From JAVWHX01 sp036639875 (lineage in GTDB: Bacteria > Bacillota_I > Bacilli_A > Erysipelotrichales > Coprobacillaceae): a stretch of 43,785 nt of DNA. Below are positions 33,602 to 41,471 of the stretch, one piece after another (position 1 is the first letter of the stretch; each line of letters starts with the position of its first letter). The position numbers and the translations under genes were made by a program. The stretch spans positions 1 to 43,785 of the forward strand of contig JAVWHX010000009.1 in assembly GCA_036639875.1 (NCBI GenBank), written 5' to 3'. The notes beneath the pieces are model-generated. The model saw only the letters and a program-made list of their open reading frames with translations, was not told the origin of the DNA and did no database searches.

Positions 33602-34357
33602 ATGAAACAATTATTGATTCGTGGTGATGATTTAGGGTATAGTGAAGCAGTGACATTAGGAATGATATCGGCTTATGAAAAAGGGTTAGTAAATAGTATG
33701 GCACTTATGGTGAATATGCCATATGCTTCTGAAGCTGTTTTACTTGCTAAGAAACATAAAGGATTGTGTTTAGGCTTACATGTAAATGTTACAAATGGGA
33801 AAGCGTTAGCGCCAAAGGAATTGATTCCAACGTTGATAGATGATAATGGTGTGTTTATTTCTAGTCGTATAAGACGTCAACAAATTGCTGATGGAGTTCC
33901 TTTGTTTAATACTGATGAAGCCTATATAGAAGCAAAATATCAGTTAGACAAGTATATTGAAATGGTTGGAGAAATGCCTGAATATATTGATTTTCATGTC
34001 TTAGAAGTTCCAGAGCTTATTGATGCAGTTGTGAGGGTTTATAAAGAATATGAGATTAAGTACTGTTTATATGCTGAGGATATTCCAGCGATTGTTCATG
34101 AACAATGTATGAAGCAATATGACTATTATCAAGATCATAATAATAATTTTGAGAATATGTTTATTGATGCTGACTTTCAAATGCAAGATGGTTTGAATGT
34201 TGTTGTAACGCATCCAGGTTTTATTGATTATGACTTGTTGACTACATCATCAATGATTAATGAAAGATTATATGATTATTCATTAGTCACAAGTCCTATA
34301 TTAAAAAAATGGTTGAAAGATAATCATATTGAAGTGATTTCGTTTAGAGATTTATAA
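33602..34357 (+). CDS. Divergent YdjC/ChbG-like protein
   Basis: 251 residues with GGAGGAG upstream. It has the ChbG frame: RGDDLGYSEAV at the N-terminus, CLGLHVNVTNGKAL, and a late VVVTHPGFID. At the position of the DSHHHTH metal motif of the copy at 24.9 kb, this protein has DFHVLEVPE, keeping the first His only. It may still bind metal through Asp, His (GLHV) and that His, or it may have altered activity. It lies about 95 bases after the glycerol genes, probably with its own promoter, and is followed by the intact toxin locus. The substrate is unknown. Confidence 0.75.
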   Translation: MKQLLIRGDDLGYSEAVTLGMISAYEKGLVNSMALMVNMPYASEAVLLAKKHKGLCLGLHVNVTNGKALAPKELIPTLIDDNGVFISSRIRRQQIADGVPLFNTDEAYIEAKYQLDKYIEMVGEMPEYIDFHVLEVPELIDAVVRVYKEYEIKYCLYAEDIPAIVHEQCMKQYDYYQDHNNNFENMFIDADFQMQDGLNVVVTHPGFIDYDLLTTSSMINERLYDYSLVTSPILKKWLKDNHIEVISFRDL

Positions 34358-34391
34358 AATAAAAGAATAAAAAAATTTGCTGTGTGAATAC

Positions 34392-34420
34392 TTGAAATGT
34401 CTTAATAGATATGTTAAGAT
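34392..34420 (+). promoter_or_regulatory. Antitoxin-RNA promoter, locus 3
   Basis: TTGAAA at 34392-34397, 17 bp, TAAGAT at 34415-34420 with a TGT extension. It reads toward the toxin gene. Confidence 0.7.
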
Positions 34421-34426
34421 ATATTC

Positions 34427-34491
34427 AGTACTAGAAAAGTTGAAACATCAAGTTTCAAAGGAAAAAGGGAAGCAGGCACTTCCCTTTTTTT
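34427..34491 (+). ncRNA. Putative antitoxin RNA of type I locus 3
   Basis: A ~65-nt predicted RNA ending at the terminator AAAAAGGGAAG / CTTCCCTTTTT (34462-34491), which is bidirectional and would also end the convergent toxin mRNA. It contains CATCAAGTTTCA (34446-34457), repeated exactly at 34604-34615, where it is the complement of the toxin start codon and ribosome-site spacer. An apparent 124-codon plus-strand ORF over this locus has no ribosome site and is not believed. Confidence 0.65.
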
Positions 34492-34498
34492 GTGCTTG

Positions 34499-34606
34499 TC
34501 ATTTATCAAAGTACTTGTCAAGCCACTTGTTGATGAAATATGTAAGAACACTTACAATCACACCTACTCCGATAGTTACCATAACTGATACCAAAAAAGT
34601 TATCAT
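34499..34606 (-). CDS. Fst/TxpA-like type I toxin peptide
   Basis: 35 residues from the ATG at 34606, preceded by a very strong AGGAGGAGG. Residues ~3-24 form one hydrophobic helix rich in Val, Ile and Thr. The tail is NKWLDKYFDK, charged and with the Trp-Leu-Asp motif seen in Fst-family membrane toxins. It is too short for standard gene callers. An extended -10 promoter (TGTTATAAT, 34658-34650) lies upstream, and the mRNA would end at the terminator shared with the convergent antitoxin RNA. Fst-family peptides act at the membrane and their translation is blocked by the antisense RNA. The role here is inferred from architecture and composition. Confidence 0.75.
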   Translation of the reverse strand: MITFLVSVMVTIGVGVIVSVLTYFINKWLDKYFDK

Positions 34607-34644
34607 CAAGTTTCACCTCCTCCTTGATAGAGGGATAAATGACA

Positions 34645-34700
34645 AGTGTATTATAACATGGATTGCTATAAGAAAATTCTCAAATTTGTCTCATAATTGT
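34645..34700 (-). promoter_or_regulatory. Toxin promoter and conserved upstream element, locus 3
   Basis: Minus-strand TGTTATAAT (extended -10). A TTGAGA lies 22 bases further upstream, too far for a standard -35. The ~45 bp upstream (including GAGACAAATTTGAGAATTTT) are conserved in the loci at 23.27 and 28.87 kb. Confidence 0.65.
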
Positions 34701-34736
34701 TTTGTATTGTTTTTTATTAAAAAGTATAAAAAACAC

Positions 34737-34764
34737 TTGAATTCTTGTTGAAAAGGAATATAAT
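34737..34764 (+). promoter_or_regulatory. Promoter of the DeoR/glycyl-radical operon
   Basis: TTGAAT at 34737-34742, 16 bp, consensus TATAAT at 34759-34764. Between it and the start codon lies an A-rich direct repeat (GCAATAAAAA-like, ~34784-34803) that could be an operator for the encoded DeoR protein; that is a guess. Confidence 0.65.
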
Positions 34765-34813
34765 GAAGACGAAATAAGAATAAACAATAAAAAGCAATAA
34801 AAAAGGAGATAGT

Positions 34814-35575
34814 ATGTTTGCACAAGAAAGACAAGATGAAATCGTAAGTATTGTCAATCAAGATGGGAGTGTTAAAGTTAAAGATTTAAGTCTTCAATTT
34901 GATGTCACTGAGGATTGTATTCGTAAAGATTTAGCAGCACTTGAAAGAAAAGGGTTACTGAAAAAGGCTTATGGCGGGGCTGTACGTGTTCGTGAAAATC
35001 CACATATGTATAATAGTCAAGATCGTAAGAGTACACCAAATAGTGAAAGAGTTATTTTAGCAAAGAAAGCAATGTCGCTTATTGAAGCACAAGATACTCT
35101 ATTCTTAGACATTTCATTAACAAGCATAGAGTTAGCCAATCTTCTTAAACAGTCTTCACTTCAAGTAACAGTTATTACAAATATGATTGATATTTTAAAT
35201 ATATTAAATCATTGTCCACATATTTCTTTAATCTTTATTGGTGGACAATTAAATAATGAGGGTGATGGATTTTGTGGTTCATTATCTTCTCAATTGATTC
35301 GTTCTTTTAAAGTAGATAAATCATTCTTAGGAGTTGTTGGAGTAGATTCACTTCAAGGTGTTTTATCAACATATCATGTTGATGATGGCGTTATGAAAAA
35401 AGCTGTGATTGAACAAAGCCAAAAGAGTTATGTCTTCTGTGAAGAAAGAAAACTTGTAGAAGATGGAAATTATGTCTTTGCATCATTAAGTGATTTAACA
35501 AGTTTAATTGTTTCACATGAATTAAATGATAAATTAGAAAGTCGCATAGAAAATTATGGATTAACGATTGTATAG
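34814..35575 (+). CDS. DeoR-family transcriptional regulator
   Basis: 253 residues with AGGAG upstream. An N-terminal winged helix-turn-helix (residues 1-~60) has ERQDEIVSIVNQDGSVKVKDLSLQF, then TEDCIRKDLAALERKGLLKKAYGGA, the standard DeoR signature. The sensor domain (~75-250) belongs to the DeoRC sugar-phosphate-binding fold (LDISLTSIELA, FIGGQLNNEGDGFCG, GVVGVDSLQGV, DDGVMKKAVIEQ). It overlaps the region just before the glycyl-radical enzyme gene and should be the operon's repressor, responding to a phosphorylated sugar intermediate. Confidence 0.92.
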   Translation: MFAQERQDEIVSIVNQDGSVKVKDLSLQFDVTEDCIRKDLAALERKGLLKKAYGGAVRVRENPHMYNSQDRKSTPNSERVILAKKAMSLIEAQDTLFLDISLTSIELANLLKQSSLQVTVITNMIDILNILNHCPHISLIFIGGQLNNEGDGFCGSLSSQLIRSFKVDKSFLGVVGVDSLQGVLSTYHVDDGVMKKAVIEQSQKSYVFCEERKLVEDGNYVFASLSDLTSLIVSHELNDKLESRIENYGLTIV

Positions 35576-35585
35576 GAGGATGGAC

Positions 35586-37940
35586 ATGAAAGAATTATAC
35601 CAAGCAAAAAGAATTGATATCTTAAAAGAAAAGATGTTAAGTCAACCACGTTATGCATCTATTGAACAAGCACGTATTATCACTCGTGTTTATCAGGACA
35701 ATGAATTATTATCTGTTCCTAAAAAAAGAGCCTTATCATTAAAGGCAGCATTAGAAGAATTAGAAATAGGTGTAGAGAAAGAAGAGTTAATTGTTGGAAA
35801 TAGAACAAAGGGTGTTCGTTATGGTGTTGTTTTTCCAGAGAGTGGATGTTCATGGGTTAATAAGGAAATGGAAACATTACCAACAAGACCACAAGATAAG
35901 TTCTTAGTTAAAGATGAAGATATTCAAGAGTTTAAAGAAAAGATTTTTCCATATTGGAATGGACATTCTATGGAAGATGTCATTAGACAAGAATATGGAA
36001 AAGAAATAGATGCAATCACAAAGGTTGTTAAAATTAATCAAAAGGATCATGCTCAAGGACATATCTGTCCTGATTCTAAGTTATGGTTAAAGTTAGGACC
36101 TCAAGGATTAAAAGAAAAAGCAATTGAGAAATTACAAACATGTCAAGAAGACCAAAAAGAATTCTATGAATGTACAATTCTTGTTTTAGATGGTGTCTGT
36201 ACATTTATGAAAAGATATCACGATATGATTCAAGATATGTTAGATGATGTTGAAGAAGAGTATCAAGATTCATTAAGAAATGTTGCGATGAATTGTTTGA
36301 ATCTTTCAAAAAGAGCTCCTGAAAATTTTCATGAAGCTGTTCAATCATTATGGTTCTTATTTGTTGTATTGCATATGGAATCAAATGCATCATCATTCTC
36401 ACCAGGAAGAATGGATCAATACTTATATCCTTTCTATCAACGTGATTTAGAATCTGGTATTATCGATGAACAATATGCATTAGAAATACTAGAATGTTTA
36501 TGGTTAAAGTTCAATCAAATTGTTTATTTAAGAAATCAACATAGTGCAAAGTACTTTGCTGGATTCCCTATTGGCTTTAATATAGCGATTGGTGGTTTAG
36601 ATAAAGATGGGCACGATACTTATAATGATATCTCAATGCTTTGTCTAAAAGCACAATATCATCTTGGTTTACCACAACCGAATTTATCAGTCAGATTAAA
36701 CAAAAATTCATCTCATGAATTGATGCATGAGGCAGTTAAAGTTGTCTCTAAGGGAAGTGGAATGCCACAATTCTTTAATGATGAATCTGTTGTTCAAACA
36801 ATGATTAATGATTTAGGTATTGAAAAAGAAGATGCTTATAATTATGCGATTGTTGGATGTGTAGAACTGACAACTCATGGAAATAACCTAGGCTGGAGTG
36901 ACGCTGCTATGTTTAACTTAAACAAAGCATTAGAACTTACATTAAATCATGGAAGATGTTTACTAACAAATGAACAAATTGGATTAGACTTAGGTAGTCT
37001 TGAGACTTATGAAACATTTGAAGATTTAGAAGATGCATTTCAAAAACAAGTTGATTATTTTATAGAAGAAATGATGAAAGCTGAAAATGTAGTGGAAAGA
37101 ATTCATCAAGAATGTGTACCAACAGCTTTTCTTTCAACAGTTATAGATGATTGTTTAGAGAAGGGATTAGATGTAACGAGAGGTGGCGCAAAATATAATT
37201 TATCAGGAATTCAAATGATTCAAGTTGCAAACCTAGCGGATTCATTTGCAGCTATCAAAGAGCTTGTCTATGATAAAAAAACAATTTCTCAACAAGAACT
37301 TTTAAAAGCATTACAAGATGATTTCAAGGGACATGAAATCACACAAACAATGTTACTTCACAAAGTTCCTAAGTATGGAAATGATATTGAATGGGTTGAT
37401 AGTTTAGGGGCTAAATGGGCTGAGTATTTTAGAAGTCGTATGAAAGATTATACGAACTACCGTGGTGGTTTATATCATACAGGTATGTATACTGTTTCTG
37501 CTCATGTTCCAATGGGTGAAAATGTAGGGGCTTCTGCTGATGGTAGAAAAGCTCTTGAACCATTAGCTGATGGTGGGATGTCACCAGTTTATGGGCGAGA
37601 TTTAGCTGGTCCAACAGCAGTCTTAAAATCAGTTTCTCGTTTAAATAACTCTCTTACAACAAATGGTGGATTGTTAAATATGAAGTTCTTACCAGATTTC
37701 TTTAAGAACGATCATCAAATCGATAAATTTGAAGCTTTCTTAAGAGCGTTCGTTGATCTAGAAATCCCACATATTCAATTCAATGTTGTGAGAAAAGAAG
37801 ACTTATTAGATGCAAAACTTCATCCAGAGAATTATCCTTCTTTAACTGTCAGAGTTGCTGGTTATACAGCTTACTTTACAGAATTAGCTGGTAAACTCCA
37901 AGATGAAATTATAGAGAGAACGAGTTATGAAGAACTCTAA
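35586..37940 (+). CDS. Glycyl-radical enzyme, YbiW/PflD type
   Basis: 784 residues from the ATG at 35586 (AGGAGG six bases upstream). The catalytic Cys is Cys425 with Glu427 (AIVGCVEL), and the glycyl radical site is Gly759 in VRVAGYTAYF. The Cys-x-Glu pattern marks the dehydratase/lyase branch rather than true pyruvate formate-lyase. The N-terminal segment (RALSLKAALEEL..., EELIVGNRTKGVR) and the SPGRMDQYLYPFY segment resemble E. coli YbiW/PflD. Its activase and an FSA-type aldolase follow in the same operon, an arrangement like E. coli ybiY-ybiW-fsaA. I recall such sets being tied to 1,5-anhydroglucitol-6-phosphate breakdown, but that needs confirming. Glycerol dehydratase is an alternative because glycerol genes are nearby. 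Confidence 0.88.
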   Translation: MKELYQAKRIDILKEKMLSQPRYASIEQARIITRVYQDNELLSVPKKRALSLKAALEELEIGVEKEELIVGNRTKGVRYGVVFPESGCSWVNKEMETLPTRPQDKFLVKDEDIQEFKEKIFPYWNGHSMEDVIRQEYGKEIDAITKVVKINQKDHAQGHICPDSKLWLKLGPQGLKEKAIEKLQTCQEDQKEFYECTILVLDGVCTFMKRYHDMIQDMLDDVEEEYQDSLRNVAMNCLNLSKRAPENFHEAVQSLWFLFVVLHMESNASSFSPGRMDQYLYPFYQRDLESGIIDEQYALEILECLWLKFNQIVYLRNQHSAKYFAGFPIGFNIAIGGLDKDGHDTYNDISMLCLKAQYHLGLPQPNLSVRLNKNSSHELMHEAVKVVSKGSGMPQFFNDESVVQTMINDLGIEKEDAYNYAIVGCVELTTHGNNLGWSDAAMFNLNKALELTLNHGRCLLTNEQIGLDLGSLETYETFEDLEDAFQKQVDYFIEEMMKAENVVERIHQECVPTAFLSTVIDDCLEKGLDVTRGGAKYNLSGIQMIQVANLADSFAAIKELVYDKKTISQQELLKALQDDFKGHEITQTMLLHKVPKYGNDIEWVDSLGAKWAEYFRSRMKDYTNYRGGLYHTGMYTVSAHVPMGENVGASADGRKALEPLADGGMSPVYGRDLAGPTAVLKSVSRLNNSLTTNGGLLNMKFLPDFFKNDHQIDKFEAFLRAFVDLEIPHIQFNVVRKEDLLDAKLHPENYPSLTVRVAGYTAYFTELAGKLQDEIIERTSYEEL

Positions 37941-38844
37941 AGCTTATGTTTTTGATATCAATCGTTTTGCAACTCATGATGGTCATGGCATTCGAACAAC
38001 AATCTTCTTTAAAGGTTGTCCGTTAAGATGCAAGTGGTGTCAAAATCCAGAAGGGTTATCAACCAAACAAAGACCTGTTTATTTTGAAAAGAACTGTATT
38101 CATTGTGGACTATGTGAAAAAGCAGCATATGAAAATCAGATGACATTTGATAGTGGCAGACCATACTTTCATTTGGGTTATCAAGGAGACTTCGATAATT
38201 TGATAAAAGCATGTCCTTCCTCTGCCATTCAATATGACAGTCAGGCTTATGATATTGATGAATTGATTGAAAAGGTTAAGCAAGATGAAGTCTTTTACAA
38301 ACATGGTGGTGGTGTTACTGTTTCAGGTGGTGAACCATTTATGCAAGGAGAGTTCTTAATTGAATTGTTGAAAAGATTAAAAGCAGAAGGTATTCATACT
38401 GCAATTGAAACTTCACTTTATACATCTTTAGAACTTATTCAAGAAGCCCTCCCTTATTTAGACCTCATTTATGCAGATATGAAAATATGCGATGAACAAA
38501 AACATATCGAATATACAGGTGTCTCTTTTCAAACCATTCAAAAACATATAAAATATATATTAGAAAGTAAGTACAAAGATAAGGTGATTATCAGAACACC
38601 ATTGATTCCATCAATGAGTGCTACTGATCAAAATATCACAGCAATTGCAAGATTCTTAGTGAGTATTTATCCCGAAGTCAAATATGAATTATTAAATTAT
38701 AATCCATTAGCTTCATCAAAATATTCATTAGTTGATCTTGAGTATGGCTTAGATAAGCAATACAAAATGTATACTGATGAACAAATGAATCATTATTATA
38801 ATCTTGTTTATCAAACTGGTTTAAAAAACTTAATCAAAGAATAG
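37927..38844 (+). CDS. Glycyl-radical enzyme activase (radical SAM)
   Basis: 305 residues, overlapping the enzyme gene by 14 bases. The radical-SAM cluster motif CPLRCKWC (Cys31, Cys35, Cys38) follows the family opening DGHGIRTTIFFKGC. An inserted ferredoxin-like segment has CIHCGLC and later ACPSSAI, four cysteines in all. The usual further cysteine positions (CEKACP-type) are replaced (CEKAAYEN), so only one auxiliary cluster seems possible. GGGVTVSGGEPFMQ is the SAM-binding stretch. It should generate the Gly759 radical under anaerobic conditions. Confidence 0.93.
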   Translation: MKNSKAYVFDINRFATHDGHGIRTTIFFKGCPLRCKWCQNPEGLSTKQRPVYFEKNCIHCGLCEKAAYENQMTFDSGRPYFHLGYQGDFDNLIKACPSSAIQYDSQAYDIDELIEKVKQDEVFYKHGGGVTVSGGEPFMQGEFLIELLKRLKAEGIHTAIETSLYTSLELIQEALPYLDLIYADMKICDEQKHIEYTGVSFQTIQKHIKYILESKYKDKVIIRTPLIPSMSATDQNITAIARFLVSIYPEVKYELLNYNPLASSKYSLVDLEYGLDKQYKMYTDEQMNHYYNLVYQTGLKNLIKE

Positions 38845-38856
38845 GAGAAAAAGAAA

Positions 38857-39537
38857 ATGGAATTTATTATTGATACTGTCAATTTAGAAGAGATTAAAGA
38901 AATGGTAGAATATATGCCAATTGTTGGAGTCACAAGTAACCCATCAATCGTTAAACAAACAAATCCAAAAGATTTCTTTCATCATATGAGAGAAATCAGA
39001 AAGATTATTGGAAAAGAAAGAAGCTTACATGTTCAAGTGATTTCTAAAGATTGTGAAACAATCGTTAAAGAAGCACATCGTATTTTAGAAGAAATTGATA
39101 ATGAAGTTTATATCAAAGTTCCAGTTTCTTTTGAAGGTGTAAAAGCTATTAAAATCTTAAAAGCAGAAGGTGTTAAAATCACAGCAACTGCAGTTTATGA
39201 TTTAATGCAAGCATATGTTGCTTTAGCAGCAGGTGCTGATTATATTGCACCATATGTGAATCGTATTGGAAACTTAGGAGCAGATCCAATGGAATTAATT
39301 GCTGAATTAGCAGAAAGAATAGAGATGGATGGATATGATTGTAAGATTGTTGCAGCAAGCTTTAAAGGAGTACAACAAATTAAAGATTCATTTAATAGTG
39401 GAGCACATGCAATAACAGCACAAGCAGATATTTTAAAGACAATCTTTAAGAATCCAAATATTGAAAAAGCAGTAGATGACTTTAATTCTGACTGGTATTC
39501 AATGTATGGAGAAGGAACAGGAATCTGTGATTTATAA
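38857..39537 (+). CDS. Fructose-6-phosphate aldolase-like transaldolase (FSA/MipB type)
   Basis: 226 residues, the short decameric FSA/TalC class. Schiff-base Lys is Lys87 in VYIKVPVS. GVTSNPSIVKQ near the N-terminus, the Gln in HVQVIS, TATAVYDLMQAYVALAAGADYIAPYVNRIGN and VAASFKGVQQI match the active-site loops. FSA enzymes cleave ketose phosphates to glyceraldehyde-3-phosphate and dihydroxyacetone or hydroxyacetone. As the last gene of the operon it probably splits the product of the glycyl-radical enzyme. AGGAG lies upstream. Confidence 0.9.
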   Translation: MEFIIDTVNLEEIKEMVEYMPIVGVTSNPSIVKQTNPKDFFHHMREIRKIIGKERSLHVQVISKDCETIVKEAHRILEEIDNEVYIKVPVSFEGVKAIKILKAEGVKITATAVYDLMQAYVALAAGADYIAPYVNRIGNLGADPMELIAELAERIEMDGYDCKIVAASFKGVQQIKDSFNSGAHAITAQADILKTIFKNPNIEKAVDDFNSDWYSMYGEGTGICDL

Positions 39538-39543
39538 ATAAGG

Positions 39544-39570
39544 AACTTTCTCGTAAGAGGAGGTTTTTTT
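39544..39570 (+). terminator. Terminator of the glycyl-radical operon
   Basis: AACTTTCTC-GTAA-GAGGAGGTT with two G-U pairs, followed by a T-run (39564-39570). Confidence 0.8.
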
Positions 39571-39589
39571 ACAAATTTAGACTTTTAAT

Positions 39590-39634
39590 GTTAAGATTGT
39601 GTTAAGAATATTTACTTTGTGTTAAATCTATGAT
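39590..39634 (+). promoter_or_regulatory. Pho-box-like direct repeats and -10
   Basis: GTTAAG at 39590 and at 39601 (11-bp period), then GTTAAA at 39621, followed by TATGAT at 39629-39634. There is no good -35. Eleven-bp-spaced TTAA-type hexamers in place of a -35 are the usual design of PhoP/PhoB-activated promoters, and the downstream gene is a phosphate transporter. Confidence 0.6.
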
Positions 39635-39661
39635 AACCTCAACATATAATTGGAGGGAACT

Positions 39662-41329
39662 ATGGAACTGACAAACGTTTTTGCCATGTTAGGTGGCCTT
39701 GCTTTATTCTTGTATGGAATGACAATGATGTCCAACGGTCTTGAAATGGCTGCTGGAAATAAGATGAAAGTTATCCTAGAAAAACTGACTGCTAATCGTT
39801 TTCTAGGGGTTATTGTTGGAGCGTTAATTACTGCTTTAATTCAATCTTCATCTGCTACAACAGTTATGACTGTTGGATTTGTAAATGCTGGTTTAATGAA
39901 TTTACAAAGTGCTGTTTGGATAATAATGGGGGCCAATATTGGAACAACTATTACTGGACAGTTAATCGCTATTGATATTACTGCATGGGCACCTGTTATT
40001 GCTTTTGTGGGAGTCGCTTTAATTGCTTTCTTTAAAAGTAAAAAAGCTGATTCATTTGGAACAATTATTGCTGGATTAGGGATTTTATTTATGGGGATGG
40101 AAATGATGTCTACAGCTATGATCCCATTAAGAAGTTCACCAGACTTTGTGAATATGGTATCATCATTTGAAAACCCATTAATTGGTATATTGGTTGGAGC
40201 TGGATTTACGGCAATTATTCAAAGTTCGTCTGCTTCAGTAGGGATTTTACAAGCCCTAGCAATGAGTGGTGTCATTACATTACCATCTGCTATTTATGTG
40301 TTATTTGGTCAAAATATTGGAACATGTATTACTGCTGTTTTGGCTTCTATTGGAACTGGACGTAATGCAAAACGAACAACGATATTACATCTATCCTTTA
40401 ATATTATAGGAACGATTATATTTGTTTGTATAAGTATGTTAACTCCATTTGCACAAATTATGCAATCGTTAACACCGTCTAACATACCTGCCCAAATTGC
40501 TAACGTACATACAGTCTTTAACGTTGCAACAACAATGTTGTTATTACCATTTGGTAAACAATTGGTAGCTCTAGCATATAAGATATTACCAGAAAAAGAA
40601 GGACATGAAGATAAGAAATCAACGAAATATCTTGACTTTAATGTCTTTACAAATGATTTCTTAATTGGGACAAGTGCTATAGCAAATGTTCAATTATTTA
40701 ATGAATGTCAAAATATGTTAAATTCTGTAACTGATAATGTTAAAAGATCATTTGATTTAATGGTTGAATTTGATGAAAAGAAGTATGATAAACTTCTAGA
40801 AGCAGAAGATTATATAGATTATTTAAATAAAGAAATTATTCGTTTTACAACCAATGCTATTAGTATTGAATATCCTTTTGAAGGAGCACAAAATATTGAA
40901 TTGTTTGTAAAAACATCTGGAGACCTTGAAAGAATTGGTGACCATGCTGTGAATATAGCTGGACGTGCTAAAAAGCTAGCAGAAGAGAAAATACCTTTAT
41001 CTGAAGAGGCTTTAAATGAAATCAAGGTTATGAATGATGTGACAAATAATATTCTAAGTGAGTTAATGGTATTAACACATAATGAATTATATAAGATTGT
41101 AGAAAAAGTTGATGTTATTGAAGATAGTATTGATAACTTAAATCATACATTCTCAATTAATCAATTAAAACGATTAAGAAATAAAACATGTATTCCTGAA
41201 CATAGTGCGTTATTTACTGAAACATTAATTGATTTTGAACGTATTGGTGATCATGGATTAAATATTGCAAAGAGTTTTTATAAAATTAGACATGCTATAT
41301 CTGTTATGAAAATGGCTAATGAAAAATAA
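39662..41329 (+). CDS. Na+/phosphate symporter with PhoU-like domain (NptA/YjbB type)
   Basis: 555 residues from the ATG at 39662 (GGAGG upstream). Residues ~1-310 hold about eight to nine membrane segments with the two inverted repeats of the family, each with a QSSS motif: QSSSATTVMTVGFVNAG and QSSSASVGILQALAMSG. Residues ~330-550 are soluble and helical with two PhoU-like segments (SGDLERIGDHAVNIAGRAKK and IDFERIGDHGLNIAKSF), as in YjbB. It couples phosphate movement to sodium. The Pho-box-like promoter suggests induction by phosphate starvation. Confidence 0.93.
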   Translation: MELTNVFAMLGGLALFLYGMTMMSNGLEMAAGNKMKVILEKLTANRFLGVIVGALITALIQSSSATTVMTVGFVNAGLMNLQSAVWIIMGANIGTTITGQLIAIDITAWAPVIAFVGVALIAFFKSKKADSFGTIIAGLGILFMGMEMMSTAMIPLRSSPDFVNMVSSFENPLIGILVGAGFTAIIQSSSASVGILQALAMSGVITLPSAIYVLFGQNIGTCITAVLASIGTGRNAKRTTILHLSFNIIGTIIFVCISMLTPFAQIMQSLTPSNIPAQIANVHTVFNVATTMLLLPFGKQLVALAYKILPEKEGHEDKKSTKYLDFNVFTNDFLIGTSAIANVQLFNECQNMLNSVTDNVKRSFDLMVEFDEKKYDKLLEAEDYIDYLNKEIIRFTTNAISIEYPFEGAQNIELFVKTSGDLERIGDHAVNIAGRAKKLAEEKIPLSEEALNEIKVMNDVTNNILSELMVLTHNELYKIVEKVDVIEDSIDNLNHTFSINQLKRLRNKTCIPEHSALFTETLIDFERIGDHGLNIAKSFYKIRHAISVMKMANEK

Positions 41330-41339
41330 TTAAGAAAAG

Positions 41340-41374
41340 AACTATAATGTAGAATATCTATATTATAGTTTTTT
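41340..41374 (+). terminator. Terminator of the phosphate symporter gene
   Basis: AACTATAAT / ATTATAGTT stem (9 bp, with partial inner pairing) and a T-run. Confidence 0.75.
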
Positions 41375-41471
41375 GTGTTTATATAGTTTTAATATAAATA
41401 GTTATATATTTATATTATGTAAGGAATAAGATATAATACTTCTATAAATGAAATTTGAGGAGGAAGAAAAG

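Noticed and set aside
34377..34751. 124-codon plus-strand ORF at the intact toxin locus
   Set aside because: No ribosome site, composition unlike neighbours, and it spans both convergent RNA units and the terminator. The minus-strand 35-residue toxin explains the region better.
35586..37940. Calling the glycyl-radical enzyme pyruvate formate-lyase
   Set aside because: The active site is Cys-Val-Glu rather than the adjacent Cys-Cys of PFL, and the length and neighbours fit the dehydratase/lyase branch.
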